From Bacteroidota bacterium (GTDB taxonomy: Bacteria; Bacteroidota; Bacteroidia; Bacteroidales; F082): a DNA stretch of 39,678 nucleotides. Where the stretch lies: positions 1-39,678 of the forward strand of contig JAHIUX010000001.1 in the NCBI GenBank assembly GCA_018816765.1, in the 5' to 3' direction. The position numbers and the translations under genes were made by a program. Shown piece after piece: positions 14,333 to 24,659 of the stretch (position 1 is its first letter; the number at the start of each line of letters is the position of its first letter). Below the pieces are notes generated by a model. It was given only the letters and a program-made list of their open reading frames with translations. It did not search any database and was not told the DNA's origin.

Positions 14333-16714
14333 TTACAGCGCATATTTTGAAAGCAATTTGACCGAGATACTTGCGAATGCAACCACCGAGATGGAGCTTA
14401 ATGGCATGAGGATAGCCGCAATTAGTGGCGATAGCTGTCCGGTGATGGCAAAGCCAAGTCCGGCAATATTATATGAAAGGGAGATTGCGAAACTGATCCA
14501 GATGATGGTGAAACTTTTATGGGTAAACACGATGAATTTACCAAGGTCCCTGAATCGGACCGATTCCATGATGGCATCACAGGCTGGGGAGAAACTAAAC
14601 ACATCGTCAGCAACAGAAATTCCCACCTTGCTCGAAGCAAGCGCCCCGGCATCGTTAAGCCCATCGCCAATCATAAGCACTTTTTTACCTTCGGCTTTTA
14701 GCTTTTCGATATAGGCCTTTTTATCCGTTGGTGTTTGGTTAAACAGCAATTTGGATCCTTCGCCAAAAACCTGCGACAATTTTGCGGCTTCGGCATCATT
14801 GTCGCCGGAAATCAGGTGGAGGGATGCGATTTTTTTAAGCTGTTGAATATTGTCAGCCAGCCCTTCCCTGTAAACGTTTTCGATGGTAAAATATCCGGCC
14901 TGGCGGTTCGAAAAGCTGATATACACCCGGCTGTCGTTTCTGGTTTCTTCAGCTGCCTCACCAGTTACAAAACGCTTTGAACCGATGTTTACCCTGGTGT
15001 TCAGAACTACGCCGGTGATGCCCATGCCATGGATTTCTTCAAATGAATCTGGTTCATACGCAGGTGAATCCAACAGCCGTTCGTTGAGGATCACACTTAA
15101 TGGATGGCCCGAATGGCGCACAAGCGATCGCACCAGCGAATTTTCTGCCTCCGTTAGCGGGTTCCCGTGAAAACGCACCTCCACTTCCCGGTTCATCGTG
15201 ATGGTTCCTGTTTTGTCGAACACAATGGTGTTGATGTTGTGCAACTGTTCAATCACATCAGTCGACTTGAGGTAAAAGCCTTTGTGCCCGAAAACACGCA
15301 TGGTACTGCCAAATGTGAATGGCACAGTTAGCGCCAGTGCGCAGGGGCAGGCGATGATTAATACAGAAGTGAACACAAACACAGCCTTGCCCACATCGAT
15401 AGTTGCCCAATAGGCAAATGCAGCCGAGGCGATTACAAGGATCGAAATGGTGAAATAGTGGCTCACGTTGTTCACATGGTTCTTTAGACGAGAAGCATCC
15501 TGCTTGGTACTCTGCTGGTTCCAGAGCTGCGTAAGGTAACTTTGCTCAACGGCATGCTCAATCACCAGTTCGATAGAGCTTCCTGCCTGCCGCCCTCCTG
15601 CGTAAATAAAATCACCTGTTGCTTTGGCAACCGGCATTGATTCACCGGTAACAAACGAATAGTCTATATTCCCCTGACCACGCACAATACGCGCATCAGC
15701 AGGTATAAGTTCCTGGTTTCGGACAAGGATATGGTCACCTGTTTTCAGGTCCTTGATCGGAACGATATTTTCTGATCCATTTCCGATGCGGGTGATGGCA
15801 ACAGGAAAATAGGATTTGTAATCGCGGTCGAACGACAAAGCCTGATAGGTTTTTCCCTGATACCATTTCCCAATAAGCAGGAAAAAGATAAGTCCGGCCA
15901 GGGAATCCATATAACCAATGCCATTTCCGCTAAACACCACCCAGCTGCTTTGCAGAAACAGGGCAATGATACCAAGAGATATGGGTAAATCGATGCTGAT
16001 GATTTTATGCTTCAGGCCCTTCCATGCTGAAAGGTAATAATCGTTTGCACTGAAGAAAACAACAGGCAATATCAGCAGGAAGCTAAGCCATCCAAACACA
16101 TACCTGAATTCCTGCTCGAGGAGATCTCCGCCGGGAAGGTATTCCGGAAAGCTGTACATCATGATATTCAGGAAACTGAAGGCTGCAATCCCGATTTTCA
16201 ATAACAGGCTGCGGTTTGTTTTAGCGGGTGACTTTTTATCGAGCTGATCAAGGGTTATTTCCGGCACATAATGTATGGCAGCCAATAATTCGGCTAGTTG
16301 ACGGAGGCTGATCTGGTCGGTGCGAAAGGTAATATGGACCTCTTTCTTTGGGAAGTTCACCGAAGAAAAAGTGACCGCTTTGTGCAGGGTGTCGAGGTGC
16401 TCGAGGAGCCAGATACACGAAGCACAATGGATTGTAGGAATGAAAAAAGTGACACGTGCGCTGGTCCCATCGCGAAAATCAAGCAGGCTTTCGTTGATTT
16501 CATCATGATCGAGAAAGGCAAATTTGCTGAGTGATTGCACCTGTCCGAGCTTAATACCCGACATCGGCTGAATGGCATAATACTGGCCAAGGTCCTTTTC
16601 GCTCAGCAGGGCATATACGGTCTTGCACCCATGACAGCAAAATGGCTTATCGTCATGTATAACAGGACTGCTTCCGCAATCGGCTCCACAGTGCACACAT
16701 GCCGTTTTTTCCAT
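14333..16714 (-). CDS. ccoI: CcoI-type copper-transporting P-type ATPase
   Basis: This 793-residue P1B-type ATPase of the CcoI/FixI type exports copper for cbb3 assembly. In order: an N-terminal Cys-rich metal-binding domain (CVHCGADCG at 6-14, CCHGC at 26-30), a heavy-metal-associated domain with CASC at 97-100, eight membrane helices, TGES at 357-360, the Cys-Pro-Cys transport motif at 456-458, phosphorylation Asp500 in DKTGT, and the hinge GDGLNDAGAL. I chose the ATG at 16714, 5 bp after the preceding stop; a longer start would add 14 residues overlapping that gene. It is probably co-transcribed with the FKBP and c-heme lipoprotein genes. Confidence 0.96.
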   Translation of the reverse strand: MEKTACVHCGADCGSSPVIHDDKPFCCHGCKTVYALLSEKDLGQYYAIQPMSGIKLGQVQSLSKFAFLDHDEINESLLDFRDGTSARVTFFIPTIHCASCIWLLEHLDTLHKAVTFSSVNFPKKEVHITFRTDQISLRQLAELLAAIHYVPEITLDQLDKKSPAKTNRSLLLKIGIAAFSFLNIMMYSFPEYLPGGDLLEQEFRYVFGWLSFLLILPVVFFSANDYYLSAWKGLKHKIISIDLPISLGIIALFLQSSWVVFSGNGIGYMDSLAGLIFFLLIGKWYQGKTYQALSFDRDYKSYFPVAITRIGNGSENIVPIKDLKTGDHILVRNQELIPADARIVRGQGNIDYSFVTGESMPVAKATGDFIYAGGRQAGSSIELVIEHAVEQSYLTQLWNQQSTKQDASRLKNHVNNVSHYFTISILVIASAAFAYWATIDVGKAVFVFTSVLIIACPCALALTVPFTFGSTMRVFGHKGFYLKSTDVIEQLHNINTIVFDKTGTITMNREVEVRFHGNPLTEAENSLVRSLVRHSGHPLSVILNERLLDSPAYEPDSFEEIHGMGITGVVLNTRVNIGSKRFVTGEAAEETRNDSRVYISFSNRQAGYFTIENVYREGLADNIQQLKKIASLHLISGDNDAEAAKLSQVFGEGSKLLFNQTPTDKKAYIEKLKAEGKKVLMIGDGLNDAGALASSKVGISVADDVFSFSPACDAIMESVRFRDLGKFIVFTHKSFTIIWISFAISLSYNIAGLGFAITGQLSPLIAAILMPLSSISVVAFASISVKLLSKYAL

Positions 16715-16719
16715 GTGGA

Positions 16720-17361
16720 TTATTTCTGCCTGGCAGGCATAAAGCGGATTCGCCACATGCCGCGAAGATCGCCCGGCTTGAAACCGGTAGCCATGTCAGC
16801 CGGGTATAACGAATTGATCAGCGCAAGGTCTTCAGCTTTGATGTCACTGTCGGGATTTCCGTGGCAGCTCAGGCATTGGTTTGTCAGGATGATGGGCGCA
16901 TAATATTCGAGGTAGTTGTCTTTTGTAAGTACCACCTGGTCCATGATCGATTCTTTTTGGGCATTCAAACGGTCATAGGTATCAAAGATTTCTTTCTCGA
17001 AAGGTCCCATGGCGTTGGCCGGATTTCTGGTTTTTGCCGCCAGGCGTTTGATCGACACATGGTAGGTTTTCGAAAGTGAATCGGTTAGTGGATAAGCCTG
17101 CAGGTTACAGTATTTCATGGCTTGTTGCACGCCTCCTTCGACCATCGCGCTGCTTAGTTTTCCGGTCAAAGTCAGAAAACTGGCCTTCAGCACCGTACGG
17201 CCGGTCGATTTGTGTGTGGCAGCTACATCCTGTGTAAGGGTTCCGCTCCACTTCCATGTTGAATCGTCGCTTTCATTAATCCTGTTCTTTCCCAGAAAAC
17301 TGCACGATGTAAGCATCACCGTCATCACAATAACTGCAATTAATTGAAAGGTGTTTTTCAT
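16720..17361 (-). CDS. Tll0287-like (DUF3365) c-heme lipoprotein
   Basis: This 213-residue exported lipoprotein (lipobox ending MLTSC, Cys20) matches the Tll0287-like heme domain (DUF3365), a PAS-like fold. It has one heme motif, CLSCH at 163-167, followed by the typical GNPDSDIK and GFKPGDLRGMWRIRF segments. In other bacteria this domain is often a redox or gas sensor fused to kinases or chemoreceptors, but here no output domain is present. It lies 5 bp before ccoI and 14 bp after the FKBP gene. It could be a periplasmic electron carrier, heme-linked assembly factor or stand-alone sensor; the sequence does not decide. Confidence 0.85.
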   Translation of the reverse strand: MKNTFQLIAVIVMTVMLTSCSFLGKNRINESDDSTWKWSGTLTQDVAATHKSTGRTVLKASFLTLTGKLSSAMVEGGVQQAMKYCNLQAYPLTDSLSKTYHVSIKRLAAKTRNPANAMGPFEKEIFDTYDRLNAQKESIMDQVVLTKDNYLEYYAPIILTNQCLSCHGNPDSDIKAEDLALINSLYPADMATGFKPGDLRGMWRIRFMPARQK

Positions 17362-17375
17362 GTTTGAAGGGTTTG

Positions 17376-17918
17376 TTAAACTTCGAAAATTGATTTGTTC
17401 GCTTGTCCCTGACTAACGGTAAAATCTGCTGCCTGATTGCCTGCGAGGGCAATAATTTCATCGGTTGTGGCATTCCTTACCGCAACGACTTCGCCCGAAA
17501 ACACCAGGTTTTTCCCTGCCATGGTATGATTGAAATCCATTGTGACCCGATCGCTCATTTTGCGAATGATCTTGCCAAGGTGCCGGTTACCATCACTGTC
17601 AGCCATTGGAAACACATGTCCTACCTGCACGATTTCATCATCAATAAGCCCATTTTCATCGGCAAATGTAGTGAGTGGCAGGTCGAAGATCGCACGGGGA
17701 TCAATTTCGCCATAGGCTTCCCGGCAGGGCACTTCGAATGAAAATGCCTCGCCCGGGGCTTTGCCCATGAGTTGGCGTTCGAAGGCGTTGAGCAGCAGTC
17801 CGTGTCCGAACAGAAATTCTTCAGCCTGCTCAGGACGAAGCTGTTGAAGTGTTTTTCCGTCAGCCTGATCCGTCACCTGATACCAGATGAGTCCGATCGT
17901 ATTTTTTTCGATAAGCAT
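17376..17918 (-). CDS. SlyD-like FKBP peptidyl-prolyl isomerase
   Basis: This 180-residue cytoplasmic protein matches the SlyD group of FKBP prolyl isomerases. The FLFGHGLLLNAFERQLMG motif (about 36-53) and VTMDFNHTMAGKNLVFSGEV (about 125-144) flank an inserted chaperone flap domain. There is no signal peptide and no metal-binding His/Cys-rich tail of the kind seen in E. coli SlyD. It starts 92 bp after actE, with an 8-bp inverted repeat in the gap, and 14 bp before the c-heme lipoprotein. Its link to respiration is only positional; folding of ACIII or cbb3 proteins is one possibility. Confidence 0.9.
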   Translation of the reverse strand: MLIEKNTIGLIWYQVTDQADGKTLQQLRPEQAEEFLFGHGLLLNAFERQLMGKAPGEAFSFEVPCREAYGEIDPRAIFDLPLTTFADENGLIDDEIVQVGHVFPMADSDGNRHLGKIIRKMSDRVTMDFNHTMAGKNLVFSGEVVAVRNATTDEIIALAGNQAADFTVSQGQANKSIFEV

Positions 17919-17943
17919 TGGCGTTTCTTTTTATTGCTGACAA

Positions 17944-17972
17944 GCCTCCTGGGGCGCGAGCCGACAGGAGGC
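17944..17972. repeat. 8-bp GC-rich inverted repeat between actE and the FKBP gene
   Basis: GCCTCCTG at 17944-17951 and CAGGAGGC at 17965-17972 are perfect inverted arms around 13 bp. On the minus strand no T tract follows, so a weak terminator, an mRNA 3'-end stabiliser for the ACIII transcript, or a leader hairpin are all possible. Confidence 0.4.
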
Positions 17973-18010
17973 CTGTAAAATGGTGTATCCTTAAAATGCT
18001 TGGTAATAGG

Positions 18011-18574
18011 TTACTTGGCCAGCTGTCTCAGATAATGGATGATTGCCCACCTGTTTTGTGATTGAACCTGACTGCCATGAGGCCCCATGAGGCCCGAAAG
18101 CGTTCCCATCGTAATGATGTGGTAGATTTCTCCGTCAGGTTTGTTTTGAGTAATGGGATCCATGAGGTTAGCAGGCTTGGCCAGGAACAGCTTGCTTGTA
18201 TACAGGTGTCCATCGCCTTTGCCTTGGGCGCCATGACAATGAATGCAATAGATTTCGTACTGTCGTTTGCCTTCGGTAATTACGGCGGTACTGGCCTCGA
18301 GTGGATTCATCAGGGTTTTGCCCGCAGCTACCTGATCTTCAAACGATTTGGCTTTAAAAGGATAGGGTGTGAAGCCGCGTGGTATGGTGCCTTCAGCAGG
18401 AGTAATCATTGTTCGTCCATCTGCGAAAACAGCACTGGGTGAATAGGTTTCGGCTGCCTGAGAATATGCCATGTCGGGAAAATAAGTGTAACCGGGATGA
18501 TTTTTGTCCCTGTTGCATGACATCAGGAAAGCAATCATCAGCATGGGAAAGGCTATTTTAATTAAGTTTCGCAT
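18011..18574 (-). CDS. actE: Alternative complex III subunit ActE, monoheme cytochrome c lipoprotein
   Basis: This 187-residue lipoprotein (lipobox ending FLMSC, Cys20) has the ActE signature NHPGYTYFPDMAYSQAAETY (about 25-44) and IPRGFTPYPF, then a heme domain with CIHCH at 110-114 and a Met-containing TMGTLSGLMGPHG segment. It is thought to hand electrons from the pentaheme subunit to soluble cytochrome or an oxidase. It lies 5 bp after actF. In the better-known gene order ActE precedes ActF; here it follows. Confidence 0.93.
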   Translation of the reverse strand: MRNLIKIAFPMLMIAFLMSCNRDKNHPGYTYFPDMAYSQAAETYSPSAVFADGRTMITPAEGTIPRGFTPYPFKAKSFEDQVAAGKTLMNPLEASTAVITEGKRQYEIYCIHCHGAQGKGDGHLYTSKLFLAKPANLMDPITQNKPDGEIYHIITMGTLSGLMGPHGSQVQSQNRWAIIHYLRQLAK

Positions 18575-18579
18575 AAGGC

Positions 18580-19755
18580 TTAATAGTTTGTGTGATACTC
18601 AAGACTCTCTTTATACAGCGGATGGTTTTTCGGAACCAGCGGATGTTTCGATAAGGAGCGGAAAACAACCAGGAGGAACAATCCGGCATACCCAATGGTT
18701 AATCCGATTTCGAGCAACCCGATGCCGGCTTCTTCGCCTACTGCTCCCGGCATCACTATCTGGTAGAGGTCAATCCAATGTCCGATAAATACCACGATGG
18801 CAACAGGCAACAACACGAGGAACATGCGTTTTGAATTGCGTGTCATCAACAGCAGCAGCGGCACAACGAGATTCAGGACAAGGTTCAGGTAAAATATGGT
18901 CCCAAATTGATTGATGCGGGTATAGAAATAAACCGTTTCTTCAGGGATATTTGCATACCAGATGAGCATATACTGTGAGAACCACAGATAAGCCCAGAAA
19001 ATGCTGAAACCAAACAGGTATTTGCCCAGGTCGTGCACATGCTCATCATTCACATGGGTCATCAGGCCCATGCGTTTGAGAATAAACAGAATGATGATCA
19101 ATACGGCTACACCGCTAACGAGCATTCCCGAAAAAATATACCAGCCATAGAGGGTGCTGAACCAGTGGGCGTCGATCGACATCAACCAGTCCCAAGAAGA
19201 AGTAACACTGGTAACGGCATAAAACACGATAAACAGGGCCGAAAGCATCCGCAGGCGGTTGAAATAAAAAATTTCACCGTTCAAATCGAGCTTGGCCGAG
19301 GTTTTCCTGATAAGGTGGGCCAACACTATCCAGCCTGCGAAGTAAACAGCAAACCTGATCGAAAAGAATGGAATATTCAGATAAGCTGCTTTCTTTAAAA
19401 GGATGGCATCCATATGGTCGGCATGGGTCCATTCATACAGGGCATGCATTCCACCGAGGATAAAAAGCAAGGCCATCAGCACGCCAGCAACAGGAATAAA
19501 GGCACTCATGGCCTCTCCGATACGCTGCACACTAACCTGCCAGCCTGATTCGGCTATGGCATGCACTGCAACAAAAAACAATCCGATGAGCGCGATGCCC
19601 AGGAAATATACATTGTTCATCAGCAGGTTTGCAGCGATGCGTTCGCCACCAAGTCCGCCAAAATATCCGTACGCCAGCGAAATGAGCCCGATTATCACCA
19701 TTCCAATGGCGACATTAATCAGTTTTTTTGGAAGCGTAAATGATTGATTCTCCAT
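18580..19755 (-). CDS. actF: Alternative complex III subunit ActF, NrfD-like membrane subunit
   Basis: This 391-residue membrane protein has about ten helices and belongs to the ActF group of NrfD/PsrC-like subunits. Recognisable pieces are GGMHALYEWTHADHMDAILLKKAAYLN-type sequence near 102-127, SSWDWLMSIDAHWFSTLYGWY near 184-204, and FWAYLWFSQYMLIWYANIPEE near 250-270. It forms part of the membrane core with ActC; a role in proton translocation is proposed from structures of the family. It starts 13 bp after actD. Confidence 0.93.
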   Translation of the reverse strand: MENQSFTLPKKLINVAIGMVIIGLISLAYGYFGGLGGERIAANLLMNNVYFLGIALIGLFFVAVHAIAESGWQVSVQRIGEAMSAFIPVAGVLMALLFILGGMHALYEWTHADHMDAILLKKAAYLNIPFFSIRFAVYFAGWIVLAHLIRKTSAKLDLNGEIFYFNRLRMLSALFIVFYAVTSVTSSWDWLMSIDAHWFSTLYGWYIFSGMLVSGVAVLIIILFILKRMGLMTHVNDEHVHDLGKYLFGFSIFWAYLWFSQYMLIWYANIPEETVYFYTRINQFGTIFYLNLVLNLVVPLLLLMTRNSKRMFLVLLPVAIVVFIGHWIDLYQIVMPGAVGEEAGIGLLEIGLTIGYAGLFLLVVFRSLSKHPLVPKNHPLYKESLEYHTNY

Positions 19756-19768
19756 AGCTGATTTATTT

Positions 19769-20278
19769 CTATGCTTTAAATTGAATTCCTAATGCACCGG
19801 CCTCGGCAAGTGCTTTTTCCACCTGTTTTACTTCCTCGTCTTCCTGAATATCCACGACGAGTAAAAAGCGGTCGTCAGTCGAACGTTCGTCATGGATAAT
19901 AGTTTTAGCACCGGGACCGATATTGCTCCGGATAAAGAAAGCGATAACCATGCTGAAAGCCGCAAAAAGTACGGTCATTTCGAAGGTCACCGGAATAAAG
20001 GAAGGAACAGCGAAAAATGGTTTTCCGCCAAAATTCAGTGGATAGGCTTTGGTGAATACCCATGCCTGAAACAAGAATCCTGTAAGTCCGCCAATTGCTC
20101 CTCCGATAAAGGCCACACGGGTCAGTCTCGATCGCCTGAAACCTAGCGCTTTATCCAGTCCGTGAACAGGAAAAGGCGTCATCACATCGGCAACATCAAT
20201 CCCTTTTGATTTCAGTTGTTTGATCCCTTTCAACAGGTCCTCTTCGTCATTGTAGTATGCGGTGATGTATTTATTCAT
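19769..20278 (-). CDS. actD: Alternative complex III subunit ActD (DUF3341)
   Basis: This 169-residue protein matches DUF3341/ActD: a soluble N-terminal domain ([19 protein letters not shown], then [12 protein letters not shown]), two membrane helices (about 52-75 and 90-115) and a C-terminal soluble domain. I prefer the ATG at 20278, which overlaps the actC stop by 8 bp and gives the family N-terminus ([11 protein letters not shown]). An ATG at 20302 would add eight residues wholly inside actC. ActD packs against ActC in the complex and has no cofactor. Confidence 0.92.
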   Translation of the reverse strand: MNKYITAYYNDEEDLLKGIKQLKSKGIDVADVMTPFPVHGLDKALGFRRSRLTRVAFIGGAIGGLTGFLFQAWVFTKAYPLNFGGKPFFAVPSFIPVTFEMTVLFAAFSMVIAFFIRSNIGPGAKTIIHDERSTDDRFLLVVDIQEDEEVKQVEKALAEAGALGIQFKA

Positions 20279-21641
20279 GGTCGGCATGTTTTTGATGTTC
20301 ACCTGATGATTTTAACACACTCTTGATTTCGGCAATTGCAATAACCGGAAACACCCTGATAAACAGCAGGAAGAGGGTGAAAAACAGGCCTAATGTTCCA
20401 ACATATAATCCAACTTCAACAATGGTTGGTTTGTACATGGTCCAGCTTGAGGGCAGGTAATCGCGGTGGAGCGAAGTGACCACAATCACGAAACGCTCGA
20501 ACCACATCCCGATATTCACAAAGATGGAGATGATAAAGGTAGCCACTAGATTCGTCCTGATTTTCTTGAACCAGAAGAGCTGTGGGGTAATCACGTTGCA
20601 GGTCATCATGATCCAGTAAGCCCAGGCGTAAGGTCCGAAAGCCCTGTTAAAAAAGGCGTAGGTTTCGTATTCAACTCCTGAGTACCAGGCCATAAAGAAC
20701 TCGGTAAGGTAAGCGATCCCCACAATGGAGCCTGTAAGAATGATGATTTTATTCATCGACTCAACGTGGTTCACGGTGATATAATCTTCAAGGTGCAAGG
20801 CTTTTCGCGTAACGATCAGCAAGGTAAGCACCATGGCAAACCCCGAAAAGATAGCTCCCGAAACAAAATATGGCGGGAAAATGGTGGTGTGCCAGCCCGG
20901 AATGACCGAAGTCGCAAAGTCGAAACTTACAATGGTATGCACCGACAAAACCAATGGTGCGGCCAGTCCGGCGAGGATAAGGCTGATGGTCTCGTGCCTC
21001 GACCAGTGTTTGGCCGAACCGGTCCAGCCAAAACTCAGGAAGCCATAGATGGCTTTTCTGATTTTGTCCTTTGCCTTGTCGCGTACGGTTCCAATATCAG
21101 GGATGAGGCCCACATACCAGAAAACCAGCGAAACGGCGAAATAGGTCGAAATCGCAAATACGTCCCACAGCAGGGGCGAGTTAAAATTGACCCATAAAGC
21201 CCTGGTGTTGGGATATGGAAATATGAAAAAGCCCAGTAAGAGTCGGCCCATGTGAATCAATGGGAAAAAACCGGCACAGGCAATCGCGATGAGTGTCATG
21301 GCTTCGGCCGAGCGGTTGATGCTGGTTCTCCATTTTTGACGGAAGAGCAGCAAAATGGCTGAGATAAATGTACCGGCATGACCGATACCAACCCACCAAA
21401 CAAAGTTGGTGATATCCCAGGCCCAGCCTATTGTTTTGTTTGTTCCCCAGGTTCCAATGCCGTAAAACACGGTCATGAACGAAGCCCAGGCCCCAAACAG
21501 TGCAGCAGCACCAGCAATGGTCATTCCCATATACCAGTATTTCGAAGGAGTTCCAGCCATTGGTGCCAGAATATCTTTGGTCACCTGGCTGTAATCTTTG
21601 TTCCCCTTGATCAGTGGTTCTCGAATTGGAGATACGTACAT
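20271..21641 (-). CDS. actC: Alternative complex III subunit ActC, NrfD-like quinol-binding subunit
   Basis: This 456-residue integral membrane subunit is NrfD/PsrC-like with about ten helices. Typical segments are [21 protein letters not shown] (about 80-100), [20 protein letters not shown] (about 117-136) and the late [19 protein letters not shown] (about 312-330). ActC holds the quinol oxidation site next to the iron-sulfur clusters of ActB. It starts 16 bp after actB and overlaps actD by 8 bp, so translation is likely coupled. Confidence 0.95.
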   Translation of the reverse strand: MYVSPIREPLIKGNKDYSQVTKDILAPMAGTPSKYWYMGMTIAGAAALFGAWASFMTVFYGIGTWGTNKTIGWAWDITNFVWWVGIGHAGTFISAILLLFRQKWRTSINRSAEAMTLIAIACAGFFPLIHMGRLLLGFFIFPYPNTRALWVNFNSPLLWDVFAISTYFAVSLVFWYVGLIPDIGTVRDKAKDKIRKAIYGFLSFGWTGSAKHWSRHETISLILAGLAAPLVLSVHTIVSFDFATSVIPGWHTTIFPPYFVSGAIFSGFAMVLTLLIVTRKALHLEDYITVNHVESMNKIIILTGSIVGIAYLTEFFMAWYSGVEYETYAFFNRAFGPYAWAYWIMMTCNVITPQLFWFKKIRTNLVATFIISIFVNIGMWFERFVIVVTSLHRDYLPSSWTMYKPTIVEVGLYVGTLGLFFTLFLLFIRVFPVIAIAEIKSVLKSSGEHQKHADHE

Positions 21642-21657
21642 TCTCTGTTGAATTTGG

Positions 21658-24633
21658 TTATGCGTTTGTGTTTTTTACTTTCGTCAGATAGCCGACTGAT
21701 GGCATCACGTGCAGTTCTTCGAGCACATGGTAATTGCGTTCATCTGCAAACATTTTCGAAACCTTGCTGTTGCTGTCATTCAGGTTGCCAAAAATGATGG
21801 CATCGGCAGGGCATGATTGGGCGCAGGCCGGCTGTACTTCACCATCGGCAAGCATCCTGTTTTCCATTTTGGCATCCAGTTTCTTTTCCTGGATGCGCTG
21901 AATACAGAAGGAACATTTTTCGATGACCCCCTTGGCCCTTGTCACAACATCCGGATTCAGCACCAGTTTTCTGAGGTCCGTTTCCATGTTTGCGGTATCG
22001 TGCAGGTTGCCGGTGAAGGCATCGGAATTGGTGTAGTCGAAGAAGTTGAAACGGCGAACCTTGTACGGACAGTTGTTGTTGCAATACCTTGTACCGATGC
22101 AGCGGTTGTAGGCCATTTGGTTGATGCCTTCGTTTGAGTGGGTGGTGGCGGCAACAGGGCAAACGTTTTCGCATGGTGCATTGTCGCAATGCTGGCACAT
22201 GATCGGTTGACGCACAAGTTCAGGGTTTTCAGGATCACCTGTATAATAACGGTCAATTCTGATCCAATGCATCTCCCTGGCCTTGAGCACCTGTTCTTTG
22301 CCCACGACAGGAACATTGTTTTCGGCAGAGCAAGCCACGATACAGGCATTGCAGCCGGTGCAGGAGTTCAGGTCGATGGCCATGCCCCAATGCAATCCGT
22401 CGTAATCCTTTTTGGGATACAGCGTCTTCATATGGGCCAGAATTTCTTCCCGCACTTCATTGCCCGACTTTGGATCTTCGAGGTAAGCCCCGAGATTGGT
22501 TTCGCGGATAATTTCGCGGCCTTCCATCGAGTGATGAGTTTGTGTACGCGCGATTTTGTATTCGCCCGAAACTTTTTCTATTGTCACTCCAGAAAGTTCG
22601 AAACTTCTGTTTCCGTTTGACAAGGTCACCAACGGGTAAGCGTTCACTCCCACACCCTCTGAAGCAAGACCAGCTTTCTCGCGGCCATAGCCCAGAGCGA
22701 TCGAAACGGTGTTTGCTTCCTGTCCGGGTTGAATCAACACTGGAAACGGTCCTAACTTATTGATCGTGATCAGGCTCTCGTCAGCAAGGCCATATTGATC
22801 AGCAAGTTTTTGAGATACACATGCGTAATTATCCCAACAGGCTTTGGTGATGGGATCGGGTAACTCCTGCAGCCAGGGGTTGTTGGCGTATTTTCCTGTT
22901 CCAACGCTGATGTTAAAATACAAATCCAGGTCGACTGCTTCTGCCTCATTACCCTTGATGTTTTGCACGATTGCACCCAGTTCGGGGGCTTTATAGGCAA
23001 CTACCTCCAACTCTTTTTCGCCAGAGTTGTAAACGCCATCATGCAGCTTTTCGTTCCAAAATGCCGTGAATGTGCCAGCGAATCCAGCTTTTGGGAACAG
23101 GTTCTTTTCCCAATATTCCTGAATGAATTTTCTGAAATCCATTTTGCTTCCGCACCAGGCCAGCAGGCTTTCCTGTGCAGCACGGGTGCTGAAAATCGGA
23201 CGAATGGCCGGCTGTGCGAGCGAATAATGGCCAGTCTTCACTTCTGCATCATTCCAGGCTTCAAGGTAATGGTGATCCGGGCAGATATAATCGGCATACA
23301 CCGAAGTCTCTTCATTAAGTACCGGCATGGCAATCTTCAGTCCAACTTTCTGCAGGCCGCTGATGAATTTCTCCCTGTCGGGATAGTCATAAACCGGATT
23401 TACATCGTAAAGGATGATACCATCCACGGCGCCGGCGTTCATTTCATCCACCAAACTTGCCATATTGCTGTCGATTCCTTGCCTTACCTTCAGGTGCACG
23501 CCGGTGTCGATGGTGTTTCCATAATTGCCCAGCAAGGCATTGATGGCAACAACCAGCAACTGGGTTTCTGTGTCGTTGCTGCCGCAAACCACCAGCGATT
23601 CTCCTTTTGCTTCAAGCAGTTCGGCGGCAAGCGGTGCCATGTCGAGGCTTGCGTTTGTGGTGTTTTGTGTGCCAGTGGTAAGTTGAACCAGTTCGTTATA
23701 CAAGGTGGCAATAGTGGCCTTTTGTTCCGAAGGTTTCAACATCAGGCGTTTATCGGCATTTGACCCGGTAAGCGACATGCCGCCTTCATATTGTAGGTGT
23801 CGCGACATGGTTTTTTTACCTTCGTGCAGCTTGCGGTTTGCAGTATACTGCTTGGTAAATTCAACCGGGGAAAGCCAGCTGCCCAGAAAGTCGGCATCGA
23901 AGCTTACAATCAATTTGGCGCGCTCAAAATGGTAGGCAGGAATAAATGCTTTTCCAAAGGCTGTTTCGTTGGCCTGCAACATCCCTGAGGCTGAAATAAC
24001 ATCGTACTGAACGTGTTCGGTATTGGTGTAATGGGATGCGAAAAGCGAAATCGCTGCCTTTGTTGACGGGCTGATAATGGAGGAGGAGAGGATAACAATT
24101 TTACCTCCTTTTTGGTTGATGGCCTCCAACAACGGAACCAACTGCTGGTCCATCTGTTCCCAGCTTGTTTCTTCACCCTTGATGGCAGGTTTTGTGTGGC
24201 GCGAATTGTCGTAAAGGTTCAGCACTGAGGCTTGTGTTCTGGCGCTTGTTCCTCCGCGGCTCACAGTGGATAAGGTGTTGCCTTCAATTTTGATGGGCCT
24301 TCCGTCGCGTACCTTCACCAGGATGCTGCAATAATCGACACCATCGTAAAAGGTGGAAGCATAATAACTTGCTTTTCCAGGAACCATCTCCTCGGGTTGA
24401 ATGAGGTATGGAATGGCCTTTCGAACGGGTTGCTCGCAACTGGAAGCCACTGCTGCCGATGCCACGGTGAATCCAAATATTTTCAGAAAATCCCTTCGTG
24501 TAGGTCCGTTGCCTGACTTTGCTTCGGTCTGTAATGCAAGGATGCTTTTTTTATCCCCCAATATTTCTTGGCCTGATTCCTGATCAATTACTAAACTCAG
24601 TTCTTCGAGGCTTTTGTAATATTTCTTTTCCAT
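21658..24633 (-). CDS. actB: Alternative complex III subunit ActB, iron-sulfur molybdopterin-like subunit
   Basis: This 991-residue periplasmic subunit is a fusion. Near residues 46-67 is a twin-arginine-type signal, [11 protein letters not shown] followed by SSC, which may be lipidated. Residues about 80-730 resemble molybdopterin oxidoreductases but lack an N-terminal cluster-binding Cys motif, consistent with ActB having no Mo cofactor. Residues about 757-945 form a ferredoxin domain with four Cys groups ([43 protein letters not shown] plus CAQSCP), for one 3Fe-4S and three 4Fe-4S clusters. It passes quinol electrons to ActA. It starts 26 bp after actA. Confidence 0.95.
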   Translation of the reverse strand: MEKKYYKSLEELSLVIDQESGQEILGDKKSILALQTEAKSGNGPTRRDFLKIFGFTVASAAVASSCEQPVRKAIPYLIQPEEMVPGKASYYASTFYDGVDYCSILVKVRDGRPIKIEGNTLSTVSRGGTSARTQASVLNLYDNSRHTKPAIKGEETSWEQMDQQLVPLLEAINQKGGKIVILSSSIISPSTKAAISLFASHYTNTEHVQYDVISASGMLQANETAFGKAFIPAYHFERAKLIVSFDADFLGSWLSPVEFTKQYTANRKLHEGKKTMSRHLQYEGGMSLTGSNADKRLMLKPSEQKATIATLYNELVQLTTGTQNTTNASLDMAPLAAELLEAKGESLVVCGSNDTETQLLVVAINALLGNYGNTIDTGVHLKVRQGIDSNMASLVDEMNAGAVDGIILYDVNPVYDYPDREKFISGLQKVGLKIAMPVLNEETSVYADYICPDHHYLEAWNDAEVKTGHYSLAQPAIRPIFSTRAAQESLLAWCGSKMDFRKFIQEYWEKNLFPKAGFAGTFTAFWNEKLHDGVYNSGEKELEVVAYKAPELGAIVQNIKGNEAEAVDLDLYFNISVGTGKYANNPWLQELPDPITKACWDNYACVSQKLADQYGLADESLITINKLGPFPVLIQPGQEANTVSIALGYGREKAGLASEGVGVNAYPLVTLSNGNRSFELSGVTIEKVSGEYKIARTQTHHSMEGREIIRETNLGAYLEDPKSGNEVREEILAHMKTLYPKKDYDGLHWGMAIDLNSCTGCNACIVACSAENNVPVVGKEQVLKAREMHWIRIDRYYTGDPENPELVRQPIMCQHCDNAPCENVCPVAATTHSNEGINQMAYNRCIGTRYCNNNCPYKVRRFNFFDYTNSDAFTGNLHDTANMETDLRKLVLNPDVVTRAKGVIEKCSFCIQRIQEKKLDAKMENRMLADGEVQPACAQSCPADAIIFGNLNDSNSKVSKMFADERNYHVLEELHVMPSVGYLTKVKNTNA

Positions 24634-24659
24634 TCAGAATTGTATAAGCGATTATAAGT

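Noticed and set aside
22963-23763. 266-residue open frame on the plus strand
   Set aside because: Antisense to actB, with no promoter, signal or recognisable domain.
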